DNA from: Planctomycetia bacterium
Lineage (GTDB): Bacteria; Planctomycetota; Planctomycetia; Pirellulales; UBA1268
Assembly: GCA_010027105.1 (NCBI GenBank)
Contig: RGVT01000038.1
Location: forward strand, 1-13,605
Direction of reading: 5' to 3'
DNA length: 13,605 bases
The notes beneath the pieces were generated by a model, which saw only the letters and a list, made by a program, of their open reading frames with translations, did no database searches and was not told the origin of the DNA. How positions within the stretch are numbered: the first letter of the stretch is position 1; each line of letters begins with the position of its first letter. The translations under genes were made by a program, and so were the position numbers. Of the stretch, positions 5,448 to 13,605 are shown piece by piece.

Positions 5448-6635
5448 ATGAAACACGCCGCCAAAAGACCGGCCCCGGTCGCATCCGCCCCCGCCCCCGA
5501 TCTCACCGCCGCCCGCCGGCTCGTCCTCGAACTGATGGCGATCCGCGGCGGCTCGGGCGACGAGAAACAGGTGGCCGAGCGGATCGTGAAGCACCTCCGC
5601 GCGGCCGGCTGCCCCACCGGCGCGATTCACTTCGACTCGGCCCACACGAAGACGCCGCTCCCCGGCAACGTCGGCAACCTGATCGTGAAATTTCCCGGCA
5701 CCGCGGCGGGCCCGCGGCGGCTGCTCATGGCCCACATGGACACGGTGCCGGTGTGCCTCGGATCGAAGCCCACGGCGGCCGGCCGGTTCGTGAAGAGCGC
5801 CGATCCGGCGACCGGCCTCGGCGCCGACGACCGCGCGGGCTGCGCCGTCGTGCTGGCGACGGCCCTCGAGATCCTGCGCGGGAAACTTCCGCATCCACCG
5901 CTGACGTTCCTGTTCGCGATCCAGGAGGAGGTGGGGCTGTACGGCGCGCGGTTCGTGAGGGCGGCCGACCTCGGCCGGCCGAAGCTGGCCTTCAACTTCG
6001 ACGGCGGGGCCGTCGAGAAGATCACGATCGGCGCCACCGGCGGCCACCGGCTCGACATCAGGATCGAGGGGGCCCCGAGCCACGCGGGCGTGGCGCCGGA
6101 AAAGGGCGTGTCGGCCGTGGCGATCGCCTCCCTCGCGATCGCGTCGCTCGTGGAGGACGGCTGGCACGGTTTGGTCGAGAAGGGGGGCAGGCGCGGCACG
6201 AGCAACGTGGGCACGATCCAGGGCGGGTCGGCCACGAACGTGGTCGCGGAATCGGCGGCGCTCAAGGCGGAGGCCCGCGGCCACGACCCCGCGTTTCGCA
6301 ACCGGATCGTGAAGGCGATCGAGACCGCGTTCAAGGAGGCCGCGAAGAAGATCAGGAGCGTCGACGGCAAGACTGGAAAGGTGACGATCGAGGGCCGGCT
6401 CGACTACGAGGCCTTCCGGCTCGACGACGACGAGCCATGCGTGGTGGCGGCGCGGAAGGCCGTGGAGGCGATCGGCCTCGCGCCGCGGCTCGAGGTCTGC
6501 AACGGCGGCCTCGACGCCAACTGGATGGCGGCCAACGGGATCCCGACCGTGACGCTCGGCTGCGGGCAGATGGAGATCCACACGACGCACGAAACGCTCG
6601 ATCTCGACGCCTTCGAGAACGCCGGAAAAAGGTGA
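5448..6635 (+). CDS. M20-family metallopeptidase (PepT-like)
   Basis: This 395-residue cytoplasmic enzyme is a two-zinc aminopeptidase/carboxypeptidase-fold hydrolase of the M20 family, closest in layout to PepT-like tripeptidases. Metal and catalytic residues are in place: AHMDTVP (H96, D98), GADD (D127), QEEVG (E160 catalytic, E161 metal), NFDGG (D185) and HTTHE near the end (H378). The dimerisation domain carries GAPSHAGVAPEKG (208-220). The exact substrate cannot be read from the sequence. Translation starts at ATG 5448 directly after a TACAAT -10 element, probably leaderless. The C-terminus stops abruptly at LDAFENAGKR, because GGAAAAAGGTGA of a large inverted repeat (6624-6722) provides the last codons and the TGA. 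Relatives usually continue with a few more helix residues, so the last part of the final helix is probably lost; all catalytic residues remain. Confidence 0.88.
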   Translation: MKHAAKRPAPVASAPAPDLTAARRLVLELMAIRGGSGDEKQVAERIVKHLRAAGCPTGAIHFDSAHTKTPLPGNVGNLIVKFPGTAAGPRRLLMAHMDTVPVCLGSKPTAAGRFVKSADPATGLGADDRAGCAVVLATALEILRGKLPHPPLTFLFAIQEEVGLYGARFVRAADLGRPKLAFNFDGGAVEKITIGATGGHRLDIRIEGAPSHAGVAPEKGVSAVAIASLAIASLVEDGWHGLVEKGGRRGTSNVGTIQGGSATNVVAESAALKAEARGHDPAFRNRIVKAIETAFKEAAKKIRSVDGKTGKVTIEGRLDYEAFRLDDDEPCVVAARKAVEAIGLAPRLEVCNGGLDANWMAANGIPTVTLGCGQMEIHTTHETLDLDAFENAGKR

Positions 6636-6722
6636 CAGCCACCATTTGTCTGGAGACCCCGGCCTTTGGCCGGGGCCGTGTCGCCTGCGGCGACCGGCAA
6701 ATGGTGGCTGTCACCTTTTTCC
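6624..6722. repeat. 99-bp inverted repeat element, likely bidirectional terminator
   Basis: Perfect 25-bp arms (6624-6648 and 6698-6722), beginning GGAAAAAGGTGACAGCC on the left, enclose two smaller hairpins: CCCCGGCC-TTT-GGCCGGGG (6657-6675) and TCGCC-TGC-GGCGA (6681-6693). The fold is a long stem closing two side hairpins. The stem ends in a run of five T on each strand, so it should terminate both the plus-strand peptidase mRNA and the minus-strand pigment operon. Its left arm overlaps the 3' end of the peptidase reading frame and supplies the stop codon. It looks like a non-autonomous mobile element that landed in the gene end; no transposase is present in the window. Confidence 0.9.
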
Positions 6723-6730
6723 CCCCGGCT

Positions 6731-6891
6731 TCAGCCTTCCGACGACCGGCCGGCCAGCCATGCCGACGCCCGGTTGAAGGCGATCGCCAGGGCCGCCGAG
6801 CCGCCGGCGTAGACCAGGGGCGCGGAGCCGAACGTCGCGGCATCCTTCGGCTTCACGGCGACGAGCAGGAACAGCGCCGCTCGTTCTTCAT
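6731..6891 (-). pseudogene. Frameshifted small gene at the end of the carotenoid operon
   Basis: The crtB stop overlaps an ATG as ATGA (6891-6888), the same coupling seen at blh/crtY and crtY/crtE. From that ATG the frame gives MKNERRCSCSSP and stops. In the neighbouring frame, from about 6880 to the TGA at 6731, there is an open stretch of about 50 codons nearly all ending in G or C, as in real genes here. It includes ALFLLVAVKPKDAATFG and SAPLVYAGGSAALAIAF, two hydrophobic segments. Adding one base near 6879 (for example a third G in CGGCG) joins the ATG to this frame and gives a protein of about 53 residues. I do not recognise the family; a small membrane protein or the end of a larger broken gene is possible. 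A single-base sequencing error would explain it equally well. Confidence 0.5.
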
Positions 6892-7823
6892 GCCGAGACT
6901 CCGTGTTCGAGGAGCAGTTCTCGCGCGGTGGCGAGCGACTGCGCGACCGCGCTGCCGAGCGGCACGGGCCGCTCACGATCGGTCCGCGGCATCATACCCG
7001 CCAGCGCCGCCCGCACGAACAGCCCGACCTTGCCGACCGTGGAGACCCGGGCCCGTTGCTCCAGCACCCGGTAGCCCCGCCGCCTGATCCGCGTGCCGAT
7101 CGCCCGGTAGATGCTCGACGCCGCCCGGACCGCCAGGCGGGCATCGCGGTCGAGCGCGACGATGCCCGAGTCGCCCGCGGCATAGAATCCGTCGGCCGAG
7201 TCGAGGATCCGCCGCACGCCGGCCTCGACCCCGTCGGCTGCGGGAGCGGCGCCGCCCGGGCGCAGGCCGCCGGTCCATTCGACCGGCAGGTAGCAGCGGC
7301 CGCGCCGCCAGTCTTCTGCCACGTCGCGGGCGATGTTCGTGAGCTGCATTCCCATGCCCAGGGCGGCGGCATGGGGCAGGAAACCACGCTCCCGGAGCCC
7401 GAGCAGCGGGCACATGAGCACCCCGACCGCTCCCGCGACGCGGAAGCAATACCGCATCAACTCGGCCTCGTCGAAGCCCGCCGCCGGCGTGAGGTCGGCC
7501 CGCATGCCCGCGAGCAGCGCCTCGGCCGCGGGGATCGACAGGTCGTGGCGGCGGACGAGTCCGGCCAGCCACCGGCTTTCCGCCGCGGCCGGTTCGTTGC
7601 CCGCGGCGATGAGCCGCAGGTCGCGGGCGACCTGATCGACGAACAGCGCCGCCGCCGCGGGCGACGGGGCGGCATCGACACCGTCGTCGCACCACCGGCA
7701 CCAGGCGTAGAGCCGCTCCACGTCGGACCGTTTGGCTGCCGGCAGCAGCCGGCTCGCGAACGAGAACGACCTGCTGTGGCGCCGGATCGACTCGCGGGCC
7801 GCCGCCGCGGAATCGGTCTGCAT
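6888..7823 (-). CDS. crtB: Phytoene synthase CrtB
   Basis: CrtB joins two geranylgeranyl diphosphates head to head to make 15-cis-phytoene, the first committed carotenoid step, at the membrane surface. The 311-residue product has both Asp-rich diphosphate-binding motifs, DDGVD (46-50) and DVAED (167-171, within LTNIARDVAEDW), and the squalene/phytoene synthase signature RYCFRVAGAVG (124-134). RHSRSFSFASRLLP (15-28) is the typical N-terminal block. I prefer the ATG at 7823 (19-bp gap after crtI, homology begins at once). An in-frame ATG at 7859 would overlap crtI by 17 bp and adds 12 residues with no family match. GAAGGG abuts the start too closely to be a good Shine-Dalgarno, so the start is not settled. 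It is the last intact gene of the operon, and its stop overlaps the ATG of the small frameshifted gene. Confidence 0.92.
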   Translation of the reverse strand: MQTDSAAAARESIRRHSRSFSFASRLLPAAKRSDVERLYAWCRWCDDGVDAAPSPAAAALFVDQVARDLRLIAAGNEPAAAESRWLAGLVRRHDLSIPAAEALLAGMRADLTPAAGFDEAELMRYCFRVAGAVGVLMCPLLGLRERGFLPHAAALGMGMQLTNIARDVAEDWRRGRCYLPVEWTGGLRPGGAAPAADGVEAGVRRILDSADGFYAAGDSGIVALDRDARLAVRAASSIYRAIGTRIRRRGYRVLEQRARVSTVGKVGLFVRAALAGMMPRTDRERPVPLGSAVAQSLATARELLLEHGVSA

Positions 7824-7842
7824 CCCTTCAGCCTGCGACGAC

Positions 7843-9375
<1,533 letters not shown>

Positions 9376-9376
<1 letters not shown>

Positions 9377-10371
9377 CAGGTCGCCTCTGCCACGGACGGG
9401 TGCGCGTCGATCCTGAACACCCCGGTCACCTCGGCGAGCAGCCCGGCCCGGCCCGCGCCGCCGGTCGCGGCGGCCAGGAGATCCGTGGCGCGGCGGAGCC
9501 GGGCGTGGATCGCCATCGCCGCGGCGCCGCTCGTGAGCTCGAGCAGATCCCGCGCCACCGAGCGGCGCGAGTCTACATCGTGGCGCGGCCCCGTCAGCCG
9601 CCGCTGCAGCGCCGCGAACGCGTGCTCCGGCAGCCGGTCCGCGGCCCAGGCCCAGGGCCAGGTGACCCGCCTGTTCCGCAGGTCGTCGCAGCGCTCGGCG
9701 CCGGCGACGAACTCGGCGAGCTCGTCGACGTCGTTCTTCATCTGCAGGCAGATGCCCACGCGGCAGCCGAACGCCGCGGCGGCCCGCAGGGTCTGCGGGT
9801 CTCCCTCCGCGGCGTGCGCACCGCACCAGGCGGCCAGCGACACCAGGCGGCCGGTCTTCCACCGGGAAATCGCCAGCGCCGCGGCCCGCGCCTGCCGGGG
9901 CGTGACCTCGTCGATCCGCGTCGAGAGATCGATCGCCTGCCCCTCGTGGCACTGGCGGGCCACTTCGACGAACCTCCTCAGCACGGCGGCCGACCGGGCC
10001 GGATCCGCGGAGGCGGCCCCGGCGAGCTCCAGGGCCCGGAAATACATCCAGTTGCCCGCGTTGACCGCGCGGGCCGGCCCCACCACCCGGTGCAGCGCCG
10101 GCTGGCCGCGCCGCGTCAGCGAGCCGTCTTCGAAGTCGTCGAGGACGAGCGACCCGGCGTGGAGCAGTTCGATCGCGTCGCTGATCGGTGCCGGAGCCTC
10201 GCCCTTCCCTCCCGCGAACTCGTACGCCCGCTGCAGGAGCGCGGCCCGGAACCGCTTGCCGCCGACGCCGGGGTAGAGGTCGGGGGCGAGTTGGAGAGCC
10301 CTCGACCAGCCGTGCCGCGTGCGGGCGGTGCGGTGCGACGATCCGGCGAAACCGAGCGGGTTGGTGCTCAT
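9376..10371 (-). CDS. crtE: Geranylgeranyl diphosphate synthase (polyprenyl synthetase family) CrtE
   Basis: CrtE elongates allylic diphosphates with isopentenyl diphosphate to the C20 precursor used by CrtB, in the cytoplasm. The 331-residue product shows GGKRFR (37-42), the first Asp-rich motif in LVLDDFEDGSLTRRGQPALH (DDFED at 78-82), and KTGRLVSLA (172-180). The second Asp-rich motif, normally DDxxD, reads NDVDE here (213-217 in LQMKNDVDELAEF), with Asn for the first Asp. Chain length is inferred from the operon rather than proven. The ATG at 10371 overlaps the crtY stop by 4 bases (ATGA), and its TGA shares a base with the crtI start. The large pathway neighbourhood makes another prenyl synthase role unlikely. 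Confidence 0.9.
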
Positions 10372-11561
10372 GTCAGCCCCGGGCCAGTGGGGGAAAGGAA
10401 GGACCGTGCGAACCGCAGCGGCGCGAGTCCGCTCGGCGGCCGCCCCACGACGATCCGGGCGGCGTCGGCGACCGTGAAGCGGTGGGCGTAGAACCTCGAG
10501 ATCCGTTCCTCGGACAGCACCCGGTAGAACCGCCGGAAGATCTTCCACCGGTCCCGGGGCGTGACGAGGCAGAACAAGAGCCGGTTCAAGAACCGGGCGA
10601 ATCCCCGCCGCAGCGAATCACCCGCCGCAGCCGCGGCGAGTTCGGCGCCCACGCGGTCGGGGGCCGCGCGGGCCAGGATGTCGGCGAAGCGGGCCGCCAG
10701 TGGCATCGAGTATCCCGTGGCGGCGTGATACCAGCCGCCTGCATACCCTCCGGCGACCGCCGCATTCGGGGCCCGCGCGGGGGCCTCGTAGGGCATCGGC
10801 AGGCAGCCCCGCTCCGTCCGCAGCCGCTCGGTATCGTGTGCTCCGGCCTCGGCGAGCCGAGTGGCGATCAGGGCCTCCGCCCGCGCCTCGTCGCAACCGG
10901 GGTCTTCGCTGAAGCGGGTGTATTCCAGCAGCACGCGATCGGGGCCGAACGGGAGTTCGTAGAGAAACTCGAAGCCCGAGGCCTGATCCTCACGCACGTC
11001 CATCACCGTCGGCTCGGCCGCGGGCCAGCGACGACCGACGCGAAACTCGTGCCCGATGAACGACTGGTAGCCCGCGCCCCGCGGCGGCCCGGGCGCCGCC
11101 GCCCGCCCGCGGCAGTCGATCACCGTCGCGCCGTCGACGAGCGCGCCGTCGCCGAGCCTGACGCACGTCGGCGACACGATCTCGCATGCCGCGCCGCTGC
11201 GGATGACCAAAGCCCCGCGGCCGGCCCGCGCGTGCGCCTCGGCGGCCAGCCGGCGCGTGGCCTCACGGAGACCCGCGGACGAGATCGTGGCGTAGGGAAT
11301 CCCCACCCGCCGGGTCAGCGCCGGAAACCTGACGAGATACCCCGGCCAGCGGTGGGCGACGAGCGGGTCGAACCAGGCGCGGGCCTGCTCGGGAATGTCC
11401 GACTCGTGGAACGACCAGGTGTGGTTGCCGCACAGGTCGCTCGCGCGCTCGACGAGCAGCACGCGGGCCTCGGGCCGGTGATGCGCAAGCGCGTGCGACA
11501 CGAGGCAGCCCTGCAGGCCGCCGCCGACGATCACGTGGTCGTATCGCGTCGCCCGGCTCAT
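10368..11561 (-). CDS. crtY: Lycopene beta-cyclase CrtY
   Basis: CrtY forms the two beta rings that turn lycopene into beta-carotene. The 397-residue product is of the bacterial CrtY type: a dinucleotide-binding VIVGGGLQGCL (10-20), CGNHTWSFHESD (44-55), QSFIGHEF (166-173), MDVRED (187-192), FLYELPF (199-205), EYTRFSED (213-220), GGYAGGWYHAATGYSMP (271-287), and a C-terminal basic/aromatic region RDRWKIFRRFYR typical of membrane-associated cyclases. In many relatives the position of MDVRED reads MDYR or MDFR, so V189 is a mild variation. The ATG at 11561 overlaps the blh stop as ATGA, and its own stop overlaps crtE in the same way, pointing to coupled translation. Confidence 0.93.
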   Translation of the reverse strand: MSRATRYDHVIVGGGLQGCLVSHALAHHRPEARVLLVERASDLCGNHTWSFHESDIPEQARAWFDPLVAHRWPGYLVRFPALTRRVGIPYATISSAGLREATRRLAAEAHARAGRGALVIRSGAACEIVSPTCVRLGDGALVDGATVIDCRGRAAAPGPPRGAGYQSFIGHEFRVGRRWPAAEPTVMDVREDQASGFEFLYELPFGPDRVLLEYTRFSEDPGCDEARAEALIATRLAEAGAHDTERLRTERGCLPMPYEAPARAPNAAVAGGYAGGWYHAATGYSMPLAARFADILARAAPDRVGAELAAAAAGDSLRRGFARFLNRLLFCLVTPRDRWKIFRRFYRVLSEERISRFYAHRFTVADAARIVVGRPPSGLAPLRFARSFLSPTGPGLT

Positions 11562-12526
11562 GCGGCACCCCCCGCCCCGGCCGGCCGGGCGGCCCGATCC
11601 TCGAACACCCGGTCGAGCATCGGGCCCGCATCGTGCAGCACCAGATGGGGCAGGGCGAGGCCGCTCAGGCCGACGAACGTCGCCCGGATCAGGGTGTCGT
11701 TCCAGGTCGGGGCCCGCAGGACGACACAGGCCACGAGGGCCACGAGGGCGATCGAGAGGACGGTCAGCGGGGCCAGGCTCCCCGCCAGTTGCCACCAGCT
11801 CTCGGCCAGTTCGCGCCGCAGCCGGCGCAGGCCGCGGATGGAGTGCCAGCCGCAGAAGTAGACCAGGAAACCGACGACCGGATTCGCACGGGCGAACAGG
11901 ATCACGAGCGAGGCGACCATGAGCGTGTCGAGGAACAGGATCCGGCGCCTGGTCCCCCGACTCGCCACGGCGGACAGCGCCCGCCGGACCCACGCGACCG
12001 CCGCGATCACGAGCATCATCCACGCCCAAGGCACCAGGACCTCGACGGCCCGCTCGACGTCAGGACCGAATGCCCGCGGCGCCGTCAGCGAGAGCAGCCG
12101 CACGACCTCGTCCGTCTGCAGGGCGACCGGCACCCAGATCACGAGGCCGCCGCGGGCCATGCGCGCCGCCTGCCGATACGCCTTGCCGCCCCTCGAGCCC
12201 GAGGCCAGCCCGGGCTCCTCCTGGCCGAAGTGCCAGGCCGAGGCGAGGAAGAACACGACGATCGTGGCGGCGGGCGCGAGAAACCAGCCGAGCACGACGG
12301 CCCCGGCGATCGCCAGGTATCCCGCCAGGAACGCGATCCACCAGGCCGGCCCGAGGAGCGGCTCGAGCCGCGGCCGGGCGAAGCGCTGGTCGGCCGCCCC
12401 GTGCGGCAAGCCGACGAGCGCGACGAGCAGCGCGAGCACGCCCCCGACCGGCAGGGCGGCGTCGCGAAAAAGACACGCGGCCCCGATCATTGCCCAGGCG
12501 AGCAACGTGATCGAGGCCGCGTGCAT
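11558..12526 (-). CDS. blh: Beta-carotene 15,15'-dioxygenase, Brp/Blh family
   Basis: Blh cleaves beta-carotene at its central double bond into two retinal molecules, the rhodopsin chromophore. The 322-residue integral membrane protein has about eight hydrophobic segments and the family's conserved histidines, which bind the catalytic iron: GLPHGAADQ (H42), SAWHFGQEE (H99), CGWHSIRGLRR (H228) and LPHLVLHD (H294, H298). The loop at 103-125 is hydrophilic and basic. It follows the rhodopsin gene with a gap of 37 bp containing GAGAGAG as a weak Shine-Dalgarno and no terminator, so the two are co-transcribed. Its stop overlaps the crtY start by 4 bases. Pairing with a rhodopsin and a crt set makes the retinal-forming role very likely. 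Confidence 0.94.
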   Translation of the reverse strand: MHAASITLLAWAMIGAACLFRDAALPVGGVLALLVALVGLPHGAADQRFARPRLEPLLGPAWWIAFLAGYLAIAGAVVLGWFLAPAATIVVFFLASAWHFGQEEPGLASGSRGGKAYRQAARMARGGLVIWVPVALQTDEVVRLLSLTAPRAFGPDVERAVEVLVPWAWMMLVIAAVAWVRRALSAVASRGTRRRILFLDTLMVASLVILFARANPVVGFLVYFCGWHSIRGLRRLRRELAESWWQLAGSLAPLTVLSIALVALVACVVLRAPTWNDTLIRATFVGLSGLALPHLVLHDAGPMLDRVFEDRAARPAGAGGAA

Positions 12527-12563
12527 GTTGTCACTCTCTCGTGCCGAAAGGGGGTGCCGCCGA

Positions 12564-13418
12564 TCAGGCGTACGCCGCCTCGCCCACGGCCTTCTTGCTC
12601 TTCGCCCGGGCGATGAAATAGACCAGCACGCCGAAGCCCGCCTTCGCGGTCATGTCGGCGATCGCGTAGCCGATCTGGAGGCCGACGACGCCATTGGCGC
12701 CGACGATCCCGCTGGCGGCATCCGCGAGGCCGGCCTTCGCCTTGAGCGCGTCCGGCGTCCCGCCCAACGCGTAGGCGATCGGGTACACCGCCCACGTGAT
12801 CAGGATGACCAGCCGGGCGATCTCGATCAGCTTGCGGGCCGCGGGGGGCTGGCTCTCGAGCGAGTTGGTGAGCTCCGTCCAGAGCACGTAGAGGATATAG
12901 AAGAAGGGCACCGAGGACAGGCCTCCCCAGATGACCCGCTCCTGCCAGCGCGCCGGATCGGCGATCACCTCGCCCGGATACCCCAGCGCGATCATCGCCG
13001 CCGCGGCGACCACGAGCCGGGTCAGCAGGCTCGTCGCCTTCGCTTCCGGAAGCCGCAGCACCGCCACCAGTTCCACCATCAGGAGCGGCACGGTCAGGAT
13101 CCAGTCGGCGTAGCGGTAGAAATCGTTGAAGGCCGCGCCGGTGCCGATGTATCCGGCCCCGCCTTCCGCCAGCTTGTAGGCGTCGTGCCAGCTGTGGCGG
13201 ATCATGAAGTAGTGGTAGCAGGCGATCGCCACCACGAGGCCCGACACCGTCAGGGCCGGCCGATATTCCGGATCGACGTTGACCCGCGAGAGGAACAGGA
13301 ACAGCGCCGCCGCGCCCATCGTGGCGACCGTCATCGAAAAGATGTTGTCGACCGCGTTGTACTGAAAGATCGACAGCGAGGGCATGGCCGCCCCCAGAAC
13401 GAGAAGTCCACTGGTCAT
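12564..13418 (-). CDS. Xanthorhodopsin/proteorhodopsin-like light-driven proton pump
   Basis: This 284-residue seven-helix microbial rhodopsin should pump protons outward across the cytoplasmic membrane when its retinal absorbs light. Helix C reads RYADWILTVPLLMVE (102-116): counterion D105, T109 and proton donor E116 form the D-T-E pump motif. H69 in YHYF pairs with the counterion as in proteorhodopsin. Helix G has DMTAK (255-259), with D255 and the retinal Schiff-base Lys K259. L113 sits at the spectral-tuning position and predicts green absorption. By hand alignment of helix E (IWGGLSSVPFFYILYVLW), G165 falls where xanthorhodopsin has the Gly that opens a groove for a carotenoid antenna and proteorhodopsin has Phe. 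The loop before helix G (219-243) is long. The ATG at 13418 is chosen for its strong Shine-Dalgarno; the in-frame upstream start at 13454 would add a polar stretch. No transducer gene is adjacent, so a sensory role is unlikely. Confidence 0.93.
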   Translation of the reverse strand: MTSGLLVLGAAMPSLSIFQYNAVDNIFSMTVATMGAAALFLFLSRVNVDPEYRPALTVSGLVVAIACYHYFMIRHSWHDAYKLAEGGAGYIGTGAAFNDFYRYADWILTVPLLMVELVAVLRLPEAKATSLLTRLVVAAAAMIALGYPGEVIADPARWQERVIWGGLSSVPFFYILYVLWTELTNSLESQPPAARKLIEIARLVILITWAVYPIAYALGGTPDALKAKAGLADAASGIVGANGVVGLQIGYAIADMTAKAGFGVLVYFIARAKSKKAVGEAAYA

Positions 13419-13420
13419 GA

Positions 13421-13429
13421 GATCACCTT
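13421..13429 (-). promoter_or_regulatory. Extended Shine-Dalgarno of the rhodopsin gene
   Basis: AAGGTGATC on the minus strand, two bases before the ATG at 13418, pairs with up to nine bases of the common 16S rRNA 3' end (GATCACCTCC, one mismatch outside). It is the strongest ribosome site in the window and decides the start. High expression of the abundant pump over the biosynthetic enzymes would fit. Confidence 0.7.
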
Positions 13430-13484
13430 CGGAAGGAGAGAGTGAAGTGCCCACCCAAGGGGCGTACGGAATCCCCGGCGGAAA

Positions 13485-13512
13485 AGGATAGCCATTCCCG
13501 GAAACCTTGCAA
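13485..13512 (-). promoter_or_regulatory. Probable promoter of the rhodopsin-carotenoid operon
   Basis: On the minus strand TTGCAA (13512-13507) and TATCCT (13490-13485) are separated by 16 bases. Transcription would begin near 13478, about 60 bases before the rhodopsin ATG. The match to the sigma-70 consensus is fair, not strong. I see no clear operator. It is the only promoter-like site before the six-gene run. Confidence 0.45.
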
Positions 13513-13588
13513 GCAACGCCCGCCCGCGTGCGATTCCCGGCCCCGGACAGATGCGGGGCAAACCCCGACGGCCAGAGGCTGGAAGGGT

Positions 13589-13605
13589 GACAGGCTGAAG
13601 CCGAC
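13589..13605. repeat. Partial REP-like repeat at the right edge
   Basis: GACAGGCTGAAGCC (13589-13602) matches the first 14 bases of the palindrome at 519-536, then diverges (GAC) as the window ends. The 13513-13588 stretch before it is GC-rich and shows no gene or clear signal. With the inverted repeat at 6624-6722, repeats stand on both sides of the rhodopsin operon. Confidence 0.5.

Noticed and set aside
7828..7840. TTCAGCCTGCGAC between crtI and crtB, resembling a REP half-site
   Set aside because: Only a short core matches, there is no second arm, and the AAGGG within it is better read as part of the crtB start region.
12527..12563. Possible terminator between rhodopsin and blh
   Set aside because: Only weak pairing and no T-run on the minus strand; the gap is 37 bp and best read as within one operon.
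12564..13418. Sensory rhodopsin or ion pump of another type
   Set aside because: The D-T-E motif in helix C marks proton pumps rather than the NDQ sodium or NTQ chloride pumps, and no transducer gene is adjacent.
11633..13445. Long plus-strand frames opposite blh and rhodopsin (11633-12616 and 11919-13445)
   Set aside because: No domain features, and the opposite strand encodes two clear membrane protein families.
13419..13454. Upstream start for the rhodopsin (adds MGTSLSPSEGDL)
   Set aside because: The ATG at 13418 has an excellent Shine-Dalgarno that lies inside this extension; the added residues are polar and not family-like.

Overview
The window is a very GC-rich (roughly 70% by eye) bacterial chromosome segment, most likely from a planctomycete. 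The main clue is a DUF1559 pilin-like protein (1053-2105), a family greatly expanded in Planctomycetota and relatives. Short palindromic repeats in the gaps and a strong G/C bias at third codon positions fit this. I cannot name a genus.

Positions 1-6722 hold housekeeping genes in alternating orientation. They are the 3' part of mnmE (tRNA-modifying GTPase, +), a rhodanese (-), a DUF1559 protein (-), a CCA-adding/poly(A) polymerase family nucleotidyltransferase (+), scpB and a DNA methyltransferase (both -), and an M20-type metallopeptidase (+). All three gaps between convergent genes carry palindromic or tandem repeats, and in each case the repeat supplies the stop codon of the plus-strand gene. 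The mnmE and peptidase products look shortened by this. The methyltransferase and peptidase are divergent and share one short symmetric promoter that appears to give leaderless mRNAs on both sides.

Positions 6731-13512 form one minus-strand operon for a light-driven proton pump and its pigment: rhodopsin - blh - crtY - crtE - crtI - crtB, perhaps with a seventh small gene. CrtE makes geranylgeranyl diphosphate, CrtB condenses two molecules to phytoene, CrtI desaturates phytoene to lycopene, CrtY cyclises it to beta-carotene, Blh cleaves that to retinal, and the rhodopsin binds retinal. The rhodopsin has the D-T-E proton-pump motif (D105, T109, E116), the retinal lysine K259, a Leu at the green-tuning position, and a Gly (G165) where xanthorhodopsin-type pumps have an opening for a carotenoid antenna. 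Four junctions overlap or nearly touch, which suggests coupled translation. A promoter and a strong Shine-Dalgarno lie before the rhodopsin gene, and a 99-bp inverted repeat (6624-6722) would end transcription from both sides.

Two breaks stand out in the operon. crtI is split by a frameshift near 8665, best explained by about 17 missing bases inside a conserved Gly-rich motif. The small gene overlapping the crtB stop is out of frame by one base. Either the strain is losing carotenoid synthesis or the assembly has indel errors; raw reads would decide.
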